Shown here one piece after another: positions 16,680-25,051 of a DNA stretch of 64,000 bases. Every line of letters begins with the position of its first letter. Position 1 is the stretch's first letter. This DNA comes from an uncultured Neglectibacter sp. (lineage in GTDB: Bacteria; Bacillota; Clostridia; Oscillospirales; Acutalibacteraceae): the NCBI GenBank assembly GCA_937958185.1, contig CALFFN010000004.1, positions 14,438 to 78,437 of the forward strand. Direction: 5' to 3'. A program made the translations under genes and the position numbers. The notes beneath the pieces were generated by a model. The model had not been told where the DNA came from. It saw nothing but the letters and a program-made list of their open reading frames with translations, and did not search any database.

Positions 16680-16745
16680 TGCAAAACACGTCCTTCTTGA
16701 AAGATCGTAAGAACAAAAGCTGTGGAAGATTTCCGGGGAAAACCG

Positions 16746-17504
16746 TTACAATTCCAAGGCGGAAAGATAGCGGCAGCTGGCAGCGGCGCAATCGAAAGCG
16801 TCCCTGTCCCACTGCTCCTGCTCGGCAAAAATATAGGCTGTCCCCGCTTTTTTGCAGGCGGCCGCAAGAGATTCCCAATCTGTTTCCCCCTCGCCCAGGG
16901 GCTTGAGCTGAGCCCGTCCGTCAGGCAGCAAAACACGCTCCTTAAAATGCACCAGGTCCACCCTGCCGGAAAACTTTTCCAGCACCTGATAGGGAGTTAC
17001 TCCGCTGCCAAAGGAGCTGCTCACACAAAAGGTCAGCTGCGTTTCCGGCGGCAGGCTGCTCAAAAGGCGCTCATAAACCGGAACGCCCTCCAAAGCCTGA
17101 AAGTCCGGTCCGATCGGGTGAAAGCTGACGGTCAGCCCCGCCTCCCGCGCCTGCTTTTGCACGGTCAGAAGACTTTCGGCATACTTCTCGATCTCTTCTA
17201 TGGAAGTTAAAAATCCCGGCCATTTGGCAAAGCTGAGGTAACGGCAGCCGCAAGCTGCCGCCCTTTCAATCGCCCGCTCCGGCTCCCGCCGGAACCCCAC
17301 CGGGAAATCCTCCTGGAGCGCCACGCATTCCAGACCGTTATCCCGCAGTGCCGCAGCTATGACGGGATCGGGGATTTCGTAGGACGCCCCCTGAAGCTGG
17401 ACAATTTCGTAACCGATGGAAGCTACCCTTTGAAGTGTTTCCCGAAGCTCCTTCTCCGTTTGAAGATATGGCGCGAGGCTGGACAGTTGATACCCAAATT
17501 TCAC
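16746..17504 (-). CDS. Sugar phosphate isomerase/epimerase
   Basis: A 252-residue TIM-barrel protein of the xylose isomerase-like/AP endonuclease 2 superfamily. It starts KFGYQLSSLAPYLQTEKEL and has the barrel-strand ends ECVALQED, SFHPIGPDF and DLVHFKERVL, with His/Asp/Glu residues able to hold a divalent metal. It probably isomerises or epimerises a sugar or cyclitol intermediate in the cytosol. The start is a GTG at 17504 after AAAGGGG. It leads an operon with the MFS transporter and is divergent from an AraC regulator. The substrate is unknown. Confidence 0.83.
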   Translation of the reverse strand: MKFGYQLSSLAPYLQTEKELRETLQRVASIGYEIVQLQGASYEIPDPVIAAALRDNGLECVALQEDFPVGFRREPERAIERAAACGCRYLSFAKWPGFLTSIEEIEKYAESLLTVQKQAREAGLTVSFHPIGPDFQALEGVPVYERLLSSLPPETQLTFCVSSSFGSGVTPYQVLEKFSGRVDLVHFKERVLLPDGRAQLKPLGEGETDWESLAAACKKAGTAYIFAEQEQWDRDAFDCAAASCRYLSALEL

Positions 17505-17559
17505 TTTTATGACCCCTTTCTTTTCTCTGCGAGCTTCCCTGTGCAGATTTTTTCCGCTC

Positions 17560-17587
17560 TTGACCGGGAGAAAAACCCGAGTATAAT
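17560..17587 (+). promoter_or_regulatory. Promoter of the AraC-family gene
   Basis: TTGACC at 17560-17565 and TATAAT at 17582-17587 with a 16-bp spacer, 78 bases before the GTG start of the regulator. A TATACT on minus at 17580-17585 overlaps it and could be the -10 of the divergent isomerase-MFS operon. Confidence 0.6.
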
Positions 17588-17610
17588 TATATTTCCGGGA
17601 ACCAGCAGCG

Positions 17611-17645
17611 TTCTATAACAATATAGCAAAATTCTATAACAATAT
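17611..17645. promoter_or_regulatory. 14-bp direct repeat, candidate AraC-type operator
   Basis: The sequence ttctataacaatat occurs exactly at 17611-17624 and 17632-17645. The copies are 21 bp apart start to start, i.e. two helical turns, as is usual for AraC-family half sites. The pair lies just upstream of the likely -35 of the minus-strand operon and downstream of the regulator's own start, consistent with activation of the operon and autorepression. Confidence 0.6.
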
Positions 17646-17664
17646 TTTGAAAGGAAGAAGCGCT

Positions 17665-18555
17665 GTGGAAATTTATCGCAGAAATGATCTTTCGGAAATA
17701 TTTTTCTATCAAACCGCTGATTTCCCCATGCTGGTGGAAACCGGGAAAATGCCCCAGTATCCGAACCACACCGCGCTGAGCCACTGGCATGACGATGTGG
17801 AGTTTTCCCTGATCCTGTCAGGCGGCATGCGCTACAGCGTAAACGGACAGACCTTTTCCCTGAAACCGGGGGAAGGTATCTTCATTAACAGCCGGCAGCT
17901 GCACAGTCATTTCTCCCCTCCCGAAGAGGACTGCGAATATCTCTGCGTGCTGCTCCACCCCACCCTGCTTTGCAGCTCGCCCTATATCGAGCGCACCTTT
18001 GTGGCGCCGATTTTGTCAAACCCGGGCTTTCCCTATTATCTGCTCCGCGAAGAAATCCCCTGGGCGGCACGGGTGCTCCGGCAGCTTCAGGAAATCTATG
18101 GGCACCGGCAGGAAAAGACGGCGGCGCTGACGGCACAAAGCGCCTTTTTCGCACTTTGGAAAGAGCTGTACGAGAATGCTCCTTTGCCCGACGAAATGCC
18201 GCACAGGAGCAGCCAGCACCTGACCGCCCTGAAGGACATGGTCACCTATCTGCAAAAGCACTATCGCGAAAAGGTGACGCTTTCTGATATTGCCGCTGCC
18301 GGAAACGTCAGCAAGACTACCTGCTGCCATATTTTCGAGACTTACTGCAACCTGAGCCCCGTCGCCTACCTCATCGAATTTCGTCTGAGAAAGGGGTTGG
18401 AGCTGCTGCGGGGCACCGACATGACCGTGACGGAAATTTGCTACGAGGTGGGATTTTCCGGGGCGAGCTATTTCAGCGAGAGCTTCCGAAAAGCCTTTGG
18501 GCACAGCCCCACGGAATATCGAAGCAAAGAACGGAAATCTGAAATATCGCTATAG
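17665..18555 (+). CDS. AraC-family transcriptional regulator
   Basis: A 296-residue regulator. The N-terminal cupin (about 30-110) includes ALSHWHDDVEFSLILSGGM and INSRQLHSHF, which form a sugar-binding pocket in related proteins. The C-terminal double helix-turn-helix (about 195-290) has VTLSDIAAAGNVSKTTCCHIF and the signature EICYEVGFSGASYFSESFRK. I chose the GTG at 17665 because GAAAGGAAG is spaced from it; the frame opens at a TTG inside that site. It is divergent from the isomerase-MFS operon and probably activates it in response to the transported compound. Confidence 0.9.
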   Translation: MEIYRRNDLSEIFFYQTADFPMLVETGKMPQYPNHTALSHWHDDVEFSLILSGGMRYSVNGQTFSLKPGEGIFINSRQLHSHFSPPEEDCEYLCVLLHPTLLCSSPYIERTFVAPILSNPGFPYYLLREEIPWAARVLRQLQEIYGHRQEKTAALTAQSAFFALWKELYENAPLPDEMPHRSSQHLTALKDMVTYLQKHYREKVTLSDIAAAGNVSKTTCCHIFETYCNLSPVAYLIEFRLRKGLELLRGTDMTVTEICYEVGFSGASYFSESFRKAFGHSPTEYRSKERKSEISL

Positions 18556-18627
18556 ATTATTGAAAAATTTTGAAAGACTTTCCCTGTTTTCCGGCTTATA
18601 CTGATAGTCAGGAAAGGAGGGGACGCT

Positions 18628-18762
18628 ATGATACCGTTCCTTATCATCTTGCTTGTGGCAGCCGCCGTGATCTTTGGCATCAACCGCTATTTTACGGTCC
18701 GCCGAAAGCACACCGCGGACAACGAGGACTTTTTCCGGGAAAATGAGAAAAAGCCCCGCTGA
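18628..18762 (+). CDS. Small membrane protein (44 aa)
   Basis: A 44-residue ORF with an excellent GGAAAGGAGGGG ribosome site before the ATG at 18628. The product has one N-terminal helix (IPFLIILLVAAAVIFGI) and a charged cytosolic tail (RRKHTADNEDFFRENEKK). It lies 72 bases after the AraC gene and is followed by a strong terminator, so it may be the last gene of that transcript. I recognise no family. Confidence 0.6.
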   Translation: MIPFLIILLVAAAVIFGINRYFTVRRKHTADNEDFFRENEKKPR

Positions 18763-18815
18763 CAATACCTCTCGCTTCCTGCACAGGGGCTGCGGAAAAT
18801 ATCTCGATCTCTCCC

Positions 18816-18855
18816 AAAACAGGCGGTCGGCATTTTGCCGCCGCCTGTTTTGCTT
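18816..18855. terminator. Bidirectional terminator after the 44-aa gene
   Basis: AAAACAGGCGG pairs with CCGCCTGTTTT across a GC-rich inner stem. It lies between the plus-strand small gene and the convergent recD2 gene. Confidence 0.85.
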
Positions 18856-18882
18856 TAGCTATTAGTCACTAGTTTTTAGTTG

Positions 18883-21096
18883 TTAGAGCGCGGGTCCCTT
18901 CTCCAAAAAGCGTGCCAAGCCGGTATACCTTCTTGTTTTCCTGTCGTTCTCTATCATGGCTTCCACCACGCCCTGCTGCCCCACCAAAATCAAAAGCTGC
19001 TTGGCGCGGGTCACGCCGGTATACAGCAGATTGCGGTAGCAGAGCTGCATGGGCGGGCGCAGGACGGGGATCACCACGGCGGTGAACTCGTTGCCCTGGC
19101 TCTTATGTACCGTGACGGCATAGGCGGGCTCCAGCTCGTTTCCAGCCCGTTCGAAATCGTACAGTACGTCTTTGTCGTCAATGCGGACGTGCATCACGCC
19201 GCCAGGCTTGTCGATCTCGGTGATGACTCCCATGTCGCCGTTGAAAACGCCTTCCCCGGAGGTGCCGTCGTCTCTTGTCCAGGGCAGGTCGTAATCGTTT
19301 CGTATCTGCATGACCTTGTCCCCCAGGCGGAACAGGGCGCCGCTTATTTTCACCTCCGGCTTGCCCTTTGCCGGGGGATTGATGGCTTCCCGAAGCTGCT
19401 TATTCAGCTCCACCGTGCCAAGTTCCCCCTTTCTGCCGGGGCACAGCACCTGAATATCCGTCACCGGGGAATAGCCATAGCTTTTGGGCAGCCGCCCGGC
19501 GCAGAGGGACACGATGAGCTTTGCCGCTTCCGCCGGCTCCTGCTGCGGGAGGAAGAAGAAATCCCCGTCTCGGCGGCGCAGCTCCGGCAGCTTGCCGTCC
19601 ACGATGCGGTGGGCGTTCAAGACGATGAGGCTTTCCATGGACTGGCGGAAAATATCCTTGAGCTGCACCGTGGGGAACAGCCCGGAGGCAATCAGATCTC
19701 CCAGCACATTGCCCGCGCCCACCGAGGGGAGCTGGTCGCTGTCCCCTACCAAAATCAGGCGGCAGGACAGGGGCAGCGCCCGCAGGACGCTTTCAAACAC
19801 ATAGGAATCCACCATGGAAAGCTCGTCGATCACAAGGCAGTCGCATTCCAGCGGGTTCCGCTCGTTCCGGGTGAAAACGGGATTGTCGTGCTCGTCCCAA
19901 TCCACCTGGAGCATACGGTGAATGGTTTTCGCTTCCTCCCCGGTCAGCTCGCTCATGCGCTTTGCGGCTCTGCCCGTGGGGGCGGCAAGGTACACCCGTT
20001 CCCCGGCGCATTTCAGCAGATAGATGATGGCGTTCAGGGTGGTGGTCTTGCCTGTGCCGGGTCCGCCGGTGAGGATCAGGACGCCCTGCTCCAGAGCGGC
20101 GCGAATGGCTTCTTTCTGCTTGTCCGCATAGTGGATGCCCCTGGTCTCCTCGATCAGCCGCAGCTGCAGCTCCGCCCCCTTTACGGGGTCCGGCGGCGCT
20201 TGCAGCATGGATTTCATTCTGGCGGCAATATATTGCTCGGACTGGTGCTGTTTCTGCAAAAAGAGGAACTCCCGTCCCTGAAATTCTTCGCAGACAAGCT
20301 GGAAGCCCTGACACAGGGTATAGACAGCGTCCTGTACCGCTTCCAGCTCCACCCCCAGCAGCTGGGCCGCCGCCTGACAGACCTTTTCCACCGGCAGGCA
20401 GGTGTGCCCGTTATCCAGATTGTGCCGCAGGACGTACAAAACGCCCGCCTGCACCCGCCCGGAATCGTCCCGGGGCATTTCCATGGATTCCGCAATAGTG
20501 TCCGCGATATCGAAGCTGATATCCAGTCCCTCGCCGCAAAGGCAGTAGGGGTCCTCCTGAATGCAGCTGACCGCGCCCTCGCCGTATTCCTTCCAGACAA
20601 GCACGGTCTCCTCCGGGCGGACGCCGAAAGACCCCAGGAACGCCATGAGCTCCCGAATGCCGTAGACCCGCTTCAGCTCGCTGCTGATCGCCTGCGCCTT
20701 TTCCCTGGTGATGCCCTTGATCTGGGCAAGGCGCTCCGGCTCATTTTCAATGACGTTCAGCGCCTGCACGCCGAAGGTTTCGATGATCCTCCTGGCGGTG
20801 GCGGCGCCCACGCCCTTCACCGTGCCGGAGGAAAGGTATTTCAGCATGGCGGCAGTGGTGGCAGGGCGGGCGCGCTCGAAGGTCTCCGCCTTGAACTGGT
20901 CGCCGAAAGAGGGGTGGCTGCTCCATGTGCCGTACACATGGAGCTCCTCCCCCTCGCTGACAAAGGGAAAAGCGCCTACCACTGTGACAAGCTCTTCCCC
21001 GGCTGCCATTTCCAGCACGGTATATTGGTTTTTATCGTTGTGGTATACCACGTGTTCCACAGTGCCGGTCATTTCCAGCAGCTTGTTTTCCGCCAA
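18883..21096 (-). CDS. recD2: RecD2-type ATP-dependent DNA helicase
   Basis: A 737-residue SF1B helicase. The N-terminal domain (1-300) carries helix-hairpin-helix segments (VKGVGAATARRIIETFG and LAQIKGITREKAQAI), as in RecD2 without RecBC. Walker A is GGPGTGKTT at 344-352, Walker B DELSMVD at 424-430, followed by LVGDSDQLPSVGAGNVL. The C-terminal UvrD-like motif is VTVHKSQGNEF. It unwinds DNA 5' to 3' and is linked to repair and mutation avoidance in Firmicutes. The start is a TTG at 21096 after AAAGGAC, two bases in front of the previous stop, so it is coupled to the small membrane-protein gene upstream. Confidence 0.92.
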   Translation of the reverse strand: MAENKLLEMTGTVEHVVYHNDKNQYTVLEMAAGEELVTVVGAFPFVSEGEELHVYGTWSSHPSFGDQFKAETFERARPATTAAMLKYLSSGTVKGVGAATARRIIETFGVQALNVIENEPERLAQIKGITREKAQAISSELKRVYGIRELMAFLGSFGVRPEETVLVWKEYGEGAVSCIQEDPYCLCGEGLDISFDIADTIAESMEMPRDDSGRVQAGVLYVLRHNLDNGHTCLPVEKVCQAAAQLLGVELEAVQDAVYTLCQGFQLVCEEFQGREFLFLQKQHQSEQYIAARMKSMLQAPPDPVKGAELQLRLIEETRGIHYADKQKEAIRAALEQGVLILTGGPGTGKTTTLNAIIYLLKCAGERVYLAAPTGRAAKRMSELTGEEAKTIHRMLQVDWDEHDNPVFTRNERNPLECDCLVIDELSMVDSYVFESVLRALPLSCRLILVGDSDQLPSVGAGNVLGDLIASGLFPTVQLKDIFRQSMESLIVLNAHRIVDGKLPELRRRDGDFFFLPQQEPAEAAKLIVSLCAGRLPKSYGYSPVTDIQVLCPGRKGELGTVELNKQLREAINPPAKGKPEVKISGALFRLGDKVMQIRNDYDLPWTRDDGTSGEGVFNGDMGVITEIDKPGGVMHVRIDDKDVLYDFERAGNELEPAYAVTVHKSQGNEFTAVVIPVLRPPMQLCYRNLLYTGVTRAKQLLILVGQQGVVEAMIENDRKTRRYTGLARFLEKGPAL

Positions 21097-21097
21097 G

Positions 21098-21460
21098 TCA
21101 TTCTGTCCTTTCCACGATCTCCGTCACATTTCCTTCCATACAATGATACACCAAATCTTCCGGTTTGGAAAGCCTTAAATACGGATATTGCAGCAATAAG
21201 TACCGGCAGATACGGTCGATCTCCGGGTCCCCGCTGTGATTGACGCAGATCAGCCGCCCGCCCTTCACGTCCAGCCAGCGCAGGCGCTCCGCCGCCATGC
21301 GTACGGTGTATTCGCAGTCCTCCGGGCTTTCGGGAACTACCACCACGGACAGCCGGGTGTCCGTCAGGGGCTTGCTCCACCAGAACGTCAGGAGCCGTAC
21401 AAGCTCTGTCACGCCTAAGATCATCAGCACCGCACACAGGACGCATAAGACTATGTTCAT
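21098..21460 (-). CDS. Small membrane-anchored protein upstream of recD2
   Basis: A 120-residue protein with one N-terminal helix (MNIVLCVLCAVLMILGVTEL) and a soluble domain that reads RLSVVVVPESPEDCEYTVRMAAERLRW and GGRLICVNHSGDPEIDRICRYL. The alternating strands and helices suggest a small alpha/beta fold in the cytosol. No family or catalytic motif recognised. AGGTGAAG precedes the ATG. Its stop (21098-21100) nearly touches the TTG start of recD2, which suggests one transcript. Any link to DNA repair is only by position. Confidence 0.65.
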   Translation of the reverse strand: MNIVLCVLCAVLMILGVTELVRLLTFWWSKPLTDTRLSVVVVPESPEDCEYTVRMAAERLRWLDVKGGRLICVNHSGDPEIDRICRYLLLQYPYLRLSKPEDLVYHCMEGNVTEIVERTE

Positions 21461-21519
21461 TCTGCTTCACCTCTCTTTTCAGGCTATGCGGCGACCCTCG
21501 TCCCGGTTCGGATTTCGCG

Positions 21520-21556
21520 GAAAAAACAGCCGGAGATTTTCCCCGGCTGCCCTTTT
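21520..21556 (-). terminator. metK terminator
   Basis: GCAGCCGG pairs with CCGGCTG and is followed by TTTTTT on minus, ten bases after the metK stop. Confidence 0.8.
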
Positions 21557-21564
21557 GCGTTTTG

Positions 21565-22740
21565 TTATTTTACCGCTTCCAGAAGTGATTGTACTTTGTC
21601 AAGCTTTTCCCATGCCACATTCAGGTCTTCCCTGCCCATATGGCCGTATGCTGCCAGTGGGCGGTACTTTGTATGGCGCAGATTTAACTCTTTAATGATC
21701 GCCATGGGGCGCAGGTCAAAGACCTGCCGCACCGCTTCCGCCAGCTTTTCATCGCTGACCTTGCCGGTGCCAAAGGAATCCACCATAATGGACACGGGGC
21801 GCGCCACGCCGATGGCATAGGCAAGCTCCACCTCGCAGCGGTCGGCTAAGCCTGCCGCCACAATGTTTTTTGCCACCCAGCGGGCGGCATAGGCTGCGGA
21901 ACGGTCCACCTTGGTGGGGTCCTTCCCGGAGAAAGCGCCGCCGCCGTGCCTGCCAAAGCCGCCGTAGGTGTCCACGATGATCTTCCGCCCGGTGAGCCCG
22001 CTGTCCCCCACAGGACCGCCTATCACGAAACGCCCGGTGGGATTGATATAGATTTTCGTCTCCTTATCCACCAGCCCGGCAGGAACGACAGGCTTTATCA
22101 CGTGCTTGACCAAATCCTTTTTCAGCTTGTCCAGCTTTACGTCCTCATCGTGCTGGGTGGAGATGACGATGGTATCCACCCGCCTGATCTCGCTGCCGTC
22201 GTATTCCACGGTAACCTGGGTCTTGCCGTCGGGACGGAGATAATTCAGGGTGCCGTCCTTCCGTACGGCAGCCAGCTGCTTTGCCAGCTTATGGGACAGG
22301 GAAATGGCAAGGGGCATATATTCCTCGGTCTCATTGCAGGCATAGCCGAACATCATGCCCTGGTCCCCCGCGCCGATCCGGCTGTTTTCGTCCTTTTCCC
22401 CATTCTTCGCTTCCAGGGACTCGTTGACCCCCAGCGCGATATCGGGGGACTGGCTGTCGATGGAGGTCAGCACGCCGCAGGTGTTGCCGTCAAAGCCGTA
22501 CTTTGGGTCATCGTAGCCGATCTCCTTTACCACCTCCCGGACGATGGTGGGAATATCCACATAGCAGTTGGTGGTGATCTCCCCCATCACATGGATCACC
22601 CCGGTGGTGGCGGTGGTCTCACAGGCAACATGGGCGTTTTCGTCCTGCTCCAGAATGGCGTCGAGAACGGCGTCGGAAATCTGGTCGCAGAGCTTGTCGG
22701 GGTGACCCTCGGTCACGGATTCTGAAGTAAACAGTTTCAT
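21565..22740 (-). CDS. metK: S-adenosylmethionine synthetase
   Basis: A 391-residue enzyme that joins methionine and ATP to make SAM. The N-terminal FTSESVTEGHPDKLCDQISD, GAGDQGMMFGYACNET (adenosine-loop signature) and GGGAFSGKDPTKVDRSAAY are all present and intact. I start at the ATG at 22740 (MKLFTSESV). The longer frame runs into the riboswitch. It is a single-gene transcript with its own promoter, SAM-I riboswitch and terminator, so it is shut off when SAM is abundant. Confidence 0.96.
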   Translation of the reverse strand: MKLFTSESVTEGHPDKLCDQISDAVLDAILEQDENAHVACETTATTGVIHVMGEITTNCYVDIPTIVREVVKEIGYDDPKYGFDGNTCGVLTSIDSQSPDIALGVNESLEAKNGEKDENSRIGAGDQGMMFGYACNETEEYMPLAISLSHKLAKQLAAVRKDGTLNYLRPDGKTQVTVEYDGSEIRRVDTIVISTQHDEDVKLDKLKKDLVKHVIKPVVPAGLVDKETKIYINPTGRFVIGGPVGDSGLTGRKIIVDTYGGFGRHGGGAFSGKDPTKVDRSAAYAARWVAKNIVAAGLADRCEVELAYAIGVARPVSIMVDSFGTGKVSDEKLAEAVRQVFDLRPMAIIKELNLRHTKYRPLAAYGHMGREDLNVAWEKLDKVQSLLEAVK

Positions 22741-22793
22741 TGTGCAGCTTCCTTTCTGTGTGAAAATTGGATACCGCATCCCCTTTTTTCCAA

Positions 22794-22938
22794 GAAAAAA
22801 CGAGCCTCTCGAAAAACGAGGGCTCGCTGTTTGCCTCATCTTTCGGAGCTATCCCAATGGGATTTCCGCAGGAATTAGCACCTTGCTATGCAGGTTGCCG
22901 GGCTTCAACGGGCCTGTCCCTCCGCCACTCTTGATAAG
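22794..22938 (-). ncRNA. SAM-I (S-box) riboswitch with terminator
   Basis: On minus, the aptamer (22938 to about 22835) begins CTTATCAAGAG, contains GGCGGAGGGAC and TTGAAGCCCGGCAACC, then GGTGCTAATTCCTGC, and closes with GATGAG. These are the conserved S-box elements in the right order. It is followed by the terminator CGAGCCCTCG/CGAGAGGCTCG with six T at 22794-22830. The logic is transcriptional: SAM binding lets the terminator form and blocks metK. Confidence 0.95.
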
Positions 22939-22962
22939 GAGATATTCGGTTGTCTAGTCGAT

Positions 22963-22991
22963 ATGCTATCACAAAGCGGACGCGCTGTCAA
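22963..22991 (-). promoter_or_regulatory. metK promoter
   Basis: TTGACA (22986-22991) and TAGCAT (22963-22968) on minus with a 17-bp spacer, about 25 bases before the riboswitch start. Confidence 0.75.
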
Positions 22992-23028
22992 TGATTTTCT
23001 GAAAATCCTGTCACGCTTTGCCGGGTTC

Positions 23029-23057
23029 TTGACAAAAAGCTGAATATTTGATACATT
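23029..23057 (+). promoter_or_regulatory. Promoter of the SurA_N-like gene
   Basis: TTGACA (23029-23034), 17-bp spacer, TACATT (23052-23057), divergent from the metK promoter 38 bases away. Confidence 0.75.
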
Positions 23058-23098
23058 ATTTACAGCTTTTTATCATTTTTAAGTAAGGGGCTGTTTTC

Positions 23099-23755
23099 AT
23101 GGCTGCAAAGAAGCGCGCTAGCTGGATCGTTTGCGGAATACTGCTGGCAACCCTCATTGCCGCAGGGTTTGTGATCCGTTTGGCAGCGCCGGAAACGGAA
23201 AGCGGGGCTTTCGCCCAGCTGGGAAAAATCGAAACGGAGCAAAGCCAAAACAACAGTGCCGTTTACACCGGCGACCACATCACGATCCTCGCCGATGATT
23301 TGGAGCGGTACACGAAGCGGGCGCAGCTTATAACGGGCAGCGAGGACGTTTCCGAACAGGCGCTGCATAATCTGGCGGTGCGGGAAATTTTCTGCTACCG
23401 GGCGGAGGAAGCGGGCATTCCGGACGATGACGACCAGTTTGCCCAGTGGCTGGCGGAGTACCGCAAGGGCATTGAAAACGCCGTCAATTACAGCGATTTT
23501 GAAGCGTTTACCCAAGGCGCGGGCATGACCGAGGAGGAATACTGGGACTGGGCAGGCACCAGCGAGAGCTTCCGAAAGGAATACTACTCTACCCTATTCG
23601 TGAAGAAGCTGAAGGAGGATTTTCGGGCGGTCTGCGAGCTGACCCCCGGCGGGGAGGAATATCAAGAGGCGTGGAACAGCTATTTTGATGAGTACAAAAA
23701 GCAGGCGGTGGAGGACGAACATCTGAAAAAAGCGACGGACGGAAAAACCGAATAA
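23099..23755 (+). CDS. Membrane-anchored SurA_N-like protein, no PPIase domain
   Basis: A 218-residue protein with an N-terminal signal anchor (SWIVCGILLATLIAAGFVI). The exported part is helical and Glu-rich, with VSEQALHNLAVREIFCYRAEEAGI. This resembles the N-terminal chaperone domain of SurA/PrsA foldases, but no parvulin domain follows. A role as an extracytoplasmic chaperone-like or scaffold protein is an inference. AAGGGG lies before the ATG; it is a single gene with promoter and terminator. Confidence 0.65.
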   Translation: MAAKKRASWIVCGILLATLIAAGFVIRLAAPETESGAFAQLGKIETEQSQNNSAVYTGDHITILADDLERYTKRAQLITGSEDVSEQALHNLAVREIFCYRAEEAGIPDDDDQFAQWLAEYRKGIENAVNYSDFEAFTQGAGMTEEEYWDWAGTSESFRKEYYSTLFVKKLKEDFRAVCELTPGGEEYQEAWNSYFDEYKKQAVEDEHLKKATDGKTE

Positions 23756-23775
23756 ACAGGCTTTCCATAGACAAG

Positions 23776-23812
23776 GAAGCCCGGAACGGCTGCTGCCGCT
23801 CCGGGCTTTTTG
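23776..23812. terminator. Terminator between SurA_N-like and GNAT genes
   Basis: AGCCCGGA/TCCGGGCT stem with an inner GC-rich stem and a T tail on plus. It lies between convergent genes. Confidence 0.8.
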
Positions 23813-23825
23813 TACAAGAGCCAGC

Positions 23826-24413
23826 CTACAGCCCCTGCTCTGTAAAATGCTCATACCTGTCCCAATACTCCCGGCAGACCCAATCGGCAGGCTTTGTGAA
23901 ATTCTTCTGGTACATATGGAATGTGACGGTGACGTTTTTCGGCTGCCACTGCTCCACATAAGAATAGCGGTACGTCAAGCCCAGCCGGCGCATGACCGCC
24001 CCGCTGCGGGGATTCTTGACATCGTGGGTGGCTGTCAGAAAAGGAAGCCCGGCTGCTTCTGCCTGCGCCAGCACTGCCCTGCCCGCTTCCGTGGCAAAGC
24101 CCTTTCCCCAGAATTCCCGGTTCAGACCATACCCGAAATCGTAGGGATATTCCGGCGAGATTCCCATATACCCAATGGGAAGGTCATCGCTTTTCCGGCA
24201 AATGGCATATCCACAGCCCGCAGGCTGCCGATACAGGCTGAAATACCGTTCTTCCAGAAATTTCCTGACCTGCTCCACAGTTTCCAAAGGGAACCAGGGC
24301 AGGAAGGTATTGACTTCCGGGTCGCTCAAAAGCGGGAGCATCGGCGCAGCGTCCGCTTCCGTAAAACGCCGCAGGAACAGGCGCTCTGTTTCCAGGGGCG
24401 GAGTGTTATACAT
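23826..24413 (-). CDS. GNAT-family N-acetyltransferase
   Basis: A 195-residue acetyltransferase of the RimJ/RimL type. It starts LETERLFLRRFTEADAAPML, has the acetyl-CoA strand-loop FGYGLNREFWGKGFATEAGRAVL and then THDVKNPRSGAVMRRLGL, the usual order. The acceptor (ribosomal protein, small molecule or drug) is not readable. The ATG at 24413 overlaps the stop of the upstream HD-domain gene by 8 bases, so they are translated together. Confidence 0.85.
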   Translation of the reverse strand: MYNTPPLETERLFLRRFTEADAAPMLPLLSDPEVNTFLPWFPLETVEQVRKFLEERYFSLYRQPAGCGYAICRKSDDLPIGYMGISPEYPYDFGYGLNREFWGKGFATEAGRAVLAQAEAAGLPFLTATHDVKNPRSGAVMRRLGLTYRYSYVEQWQPKNVTVTFHMYQKNFTKPADWVCREYWDRYEHFTEQGL

Positions 24414-25020
24414 ACCAGCCCTCCCCCTCGTGCCGCAAACGCTCTATTACAGAACGCTCGTAGTCGATTTTCTCCTCAAAAATCTTTTTGGAAAAATCGA
24501 AATTCAGCGCCGCCCGATTCCGGGAAACGGCATTTTCCCACTCTGTTTTGTAAAATTCAGGAAGCTCCTCCATGCCTTTTTGCCCCATATAGGCATAATA
24601 GGTGAAGCTCAGCCAGATTCCCTGAATGCCGAAATGGTCCAAAAGGTCGGCGTCCTGCAGCAGCTTCGCCCAGGGAGAATGGATATCGCTTTGGGGCTGG
24701 CGGTCGTTGTGGACAGCGATCAGCTCGCAGACAGCGTTACATTCATCGGCGGTCATTTCTTCCCGGAGAAGCTCCCGGGCAAGCGCCGCCCCGGTGCGCC
24801 CATGGGGCTCGATCCCCTTGCCGATATCGTGGAACAGCCCCGCGCAGCGCAAAATATCGTCGTGGGAAGCGTCCTCCGGGAAAATTTTCCGCCGCAGCTC
24901 CAGCACGCCGTTTGCCGCGCGTTTTCCGTGGAAATAAGCATGACCGATCTCCCGCTCGATATGGGATTTCCTGCGTCCCATATACTTTTGCGCCAGGGCT
25001 TCCAACCGTTCAAAATCCAT
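24406..25020 (-). CDS. HD-domain hydrolase
   Basis: A 204-residue metal-dependent phosphohydrolase-like protein. The HD signature is present: HAYFHGKRAANGV, then CAGLFHDIGKGIEPHGRTGA (His-Asp pair), EL...IAVHNDRQP, and DADLLDHFGIQGI with the last metal-binding Asp. Such proteins cleave nucleotide or phosphate-ester substrates in the cytosol. I start it at the ATG at 25020, directly after AAAAGGAGG. It overlaps the downstream acetyltransferase gene by 8 bases. Confidence 0.85.
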   Translation of the reverse strand: MDFERLEALAQKYMGRRKSHIEREIGHAYFHGKRAANGVLELRRKIFPEDASHDDILRCAGLFHDIGKGIEPHGRTGAALARELLREEMTADECNAVCELIAVHNDRQPQSDIHSPWAKLLQDADLLDHFGIQGIWLSFTYYAYMGQKGMEELPEFYKTEWENAVSRNRAALNFDFSKKIFEEKIDYERSVIERLRHEGEGWYV

Positions 25021-25051
25021 ACAATGACCTCCTTTTGAGTGTTTCCGCCTG

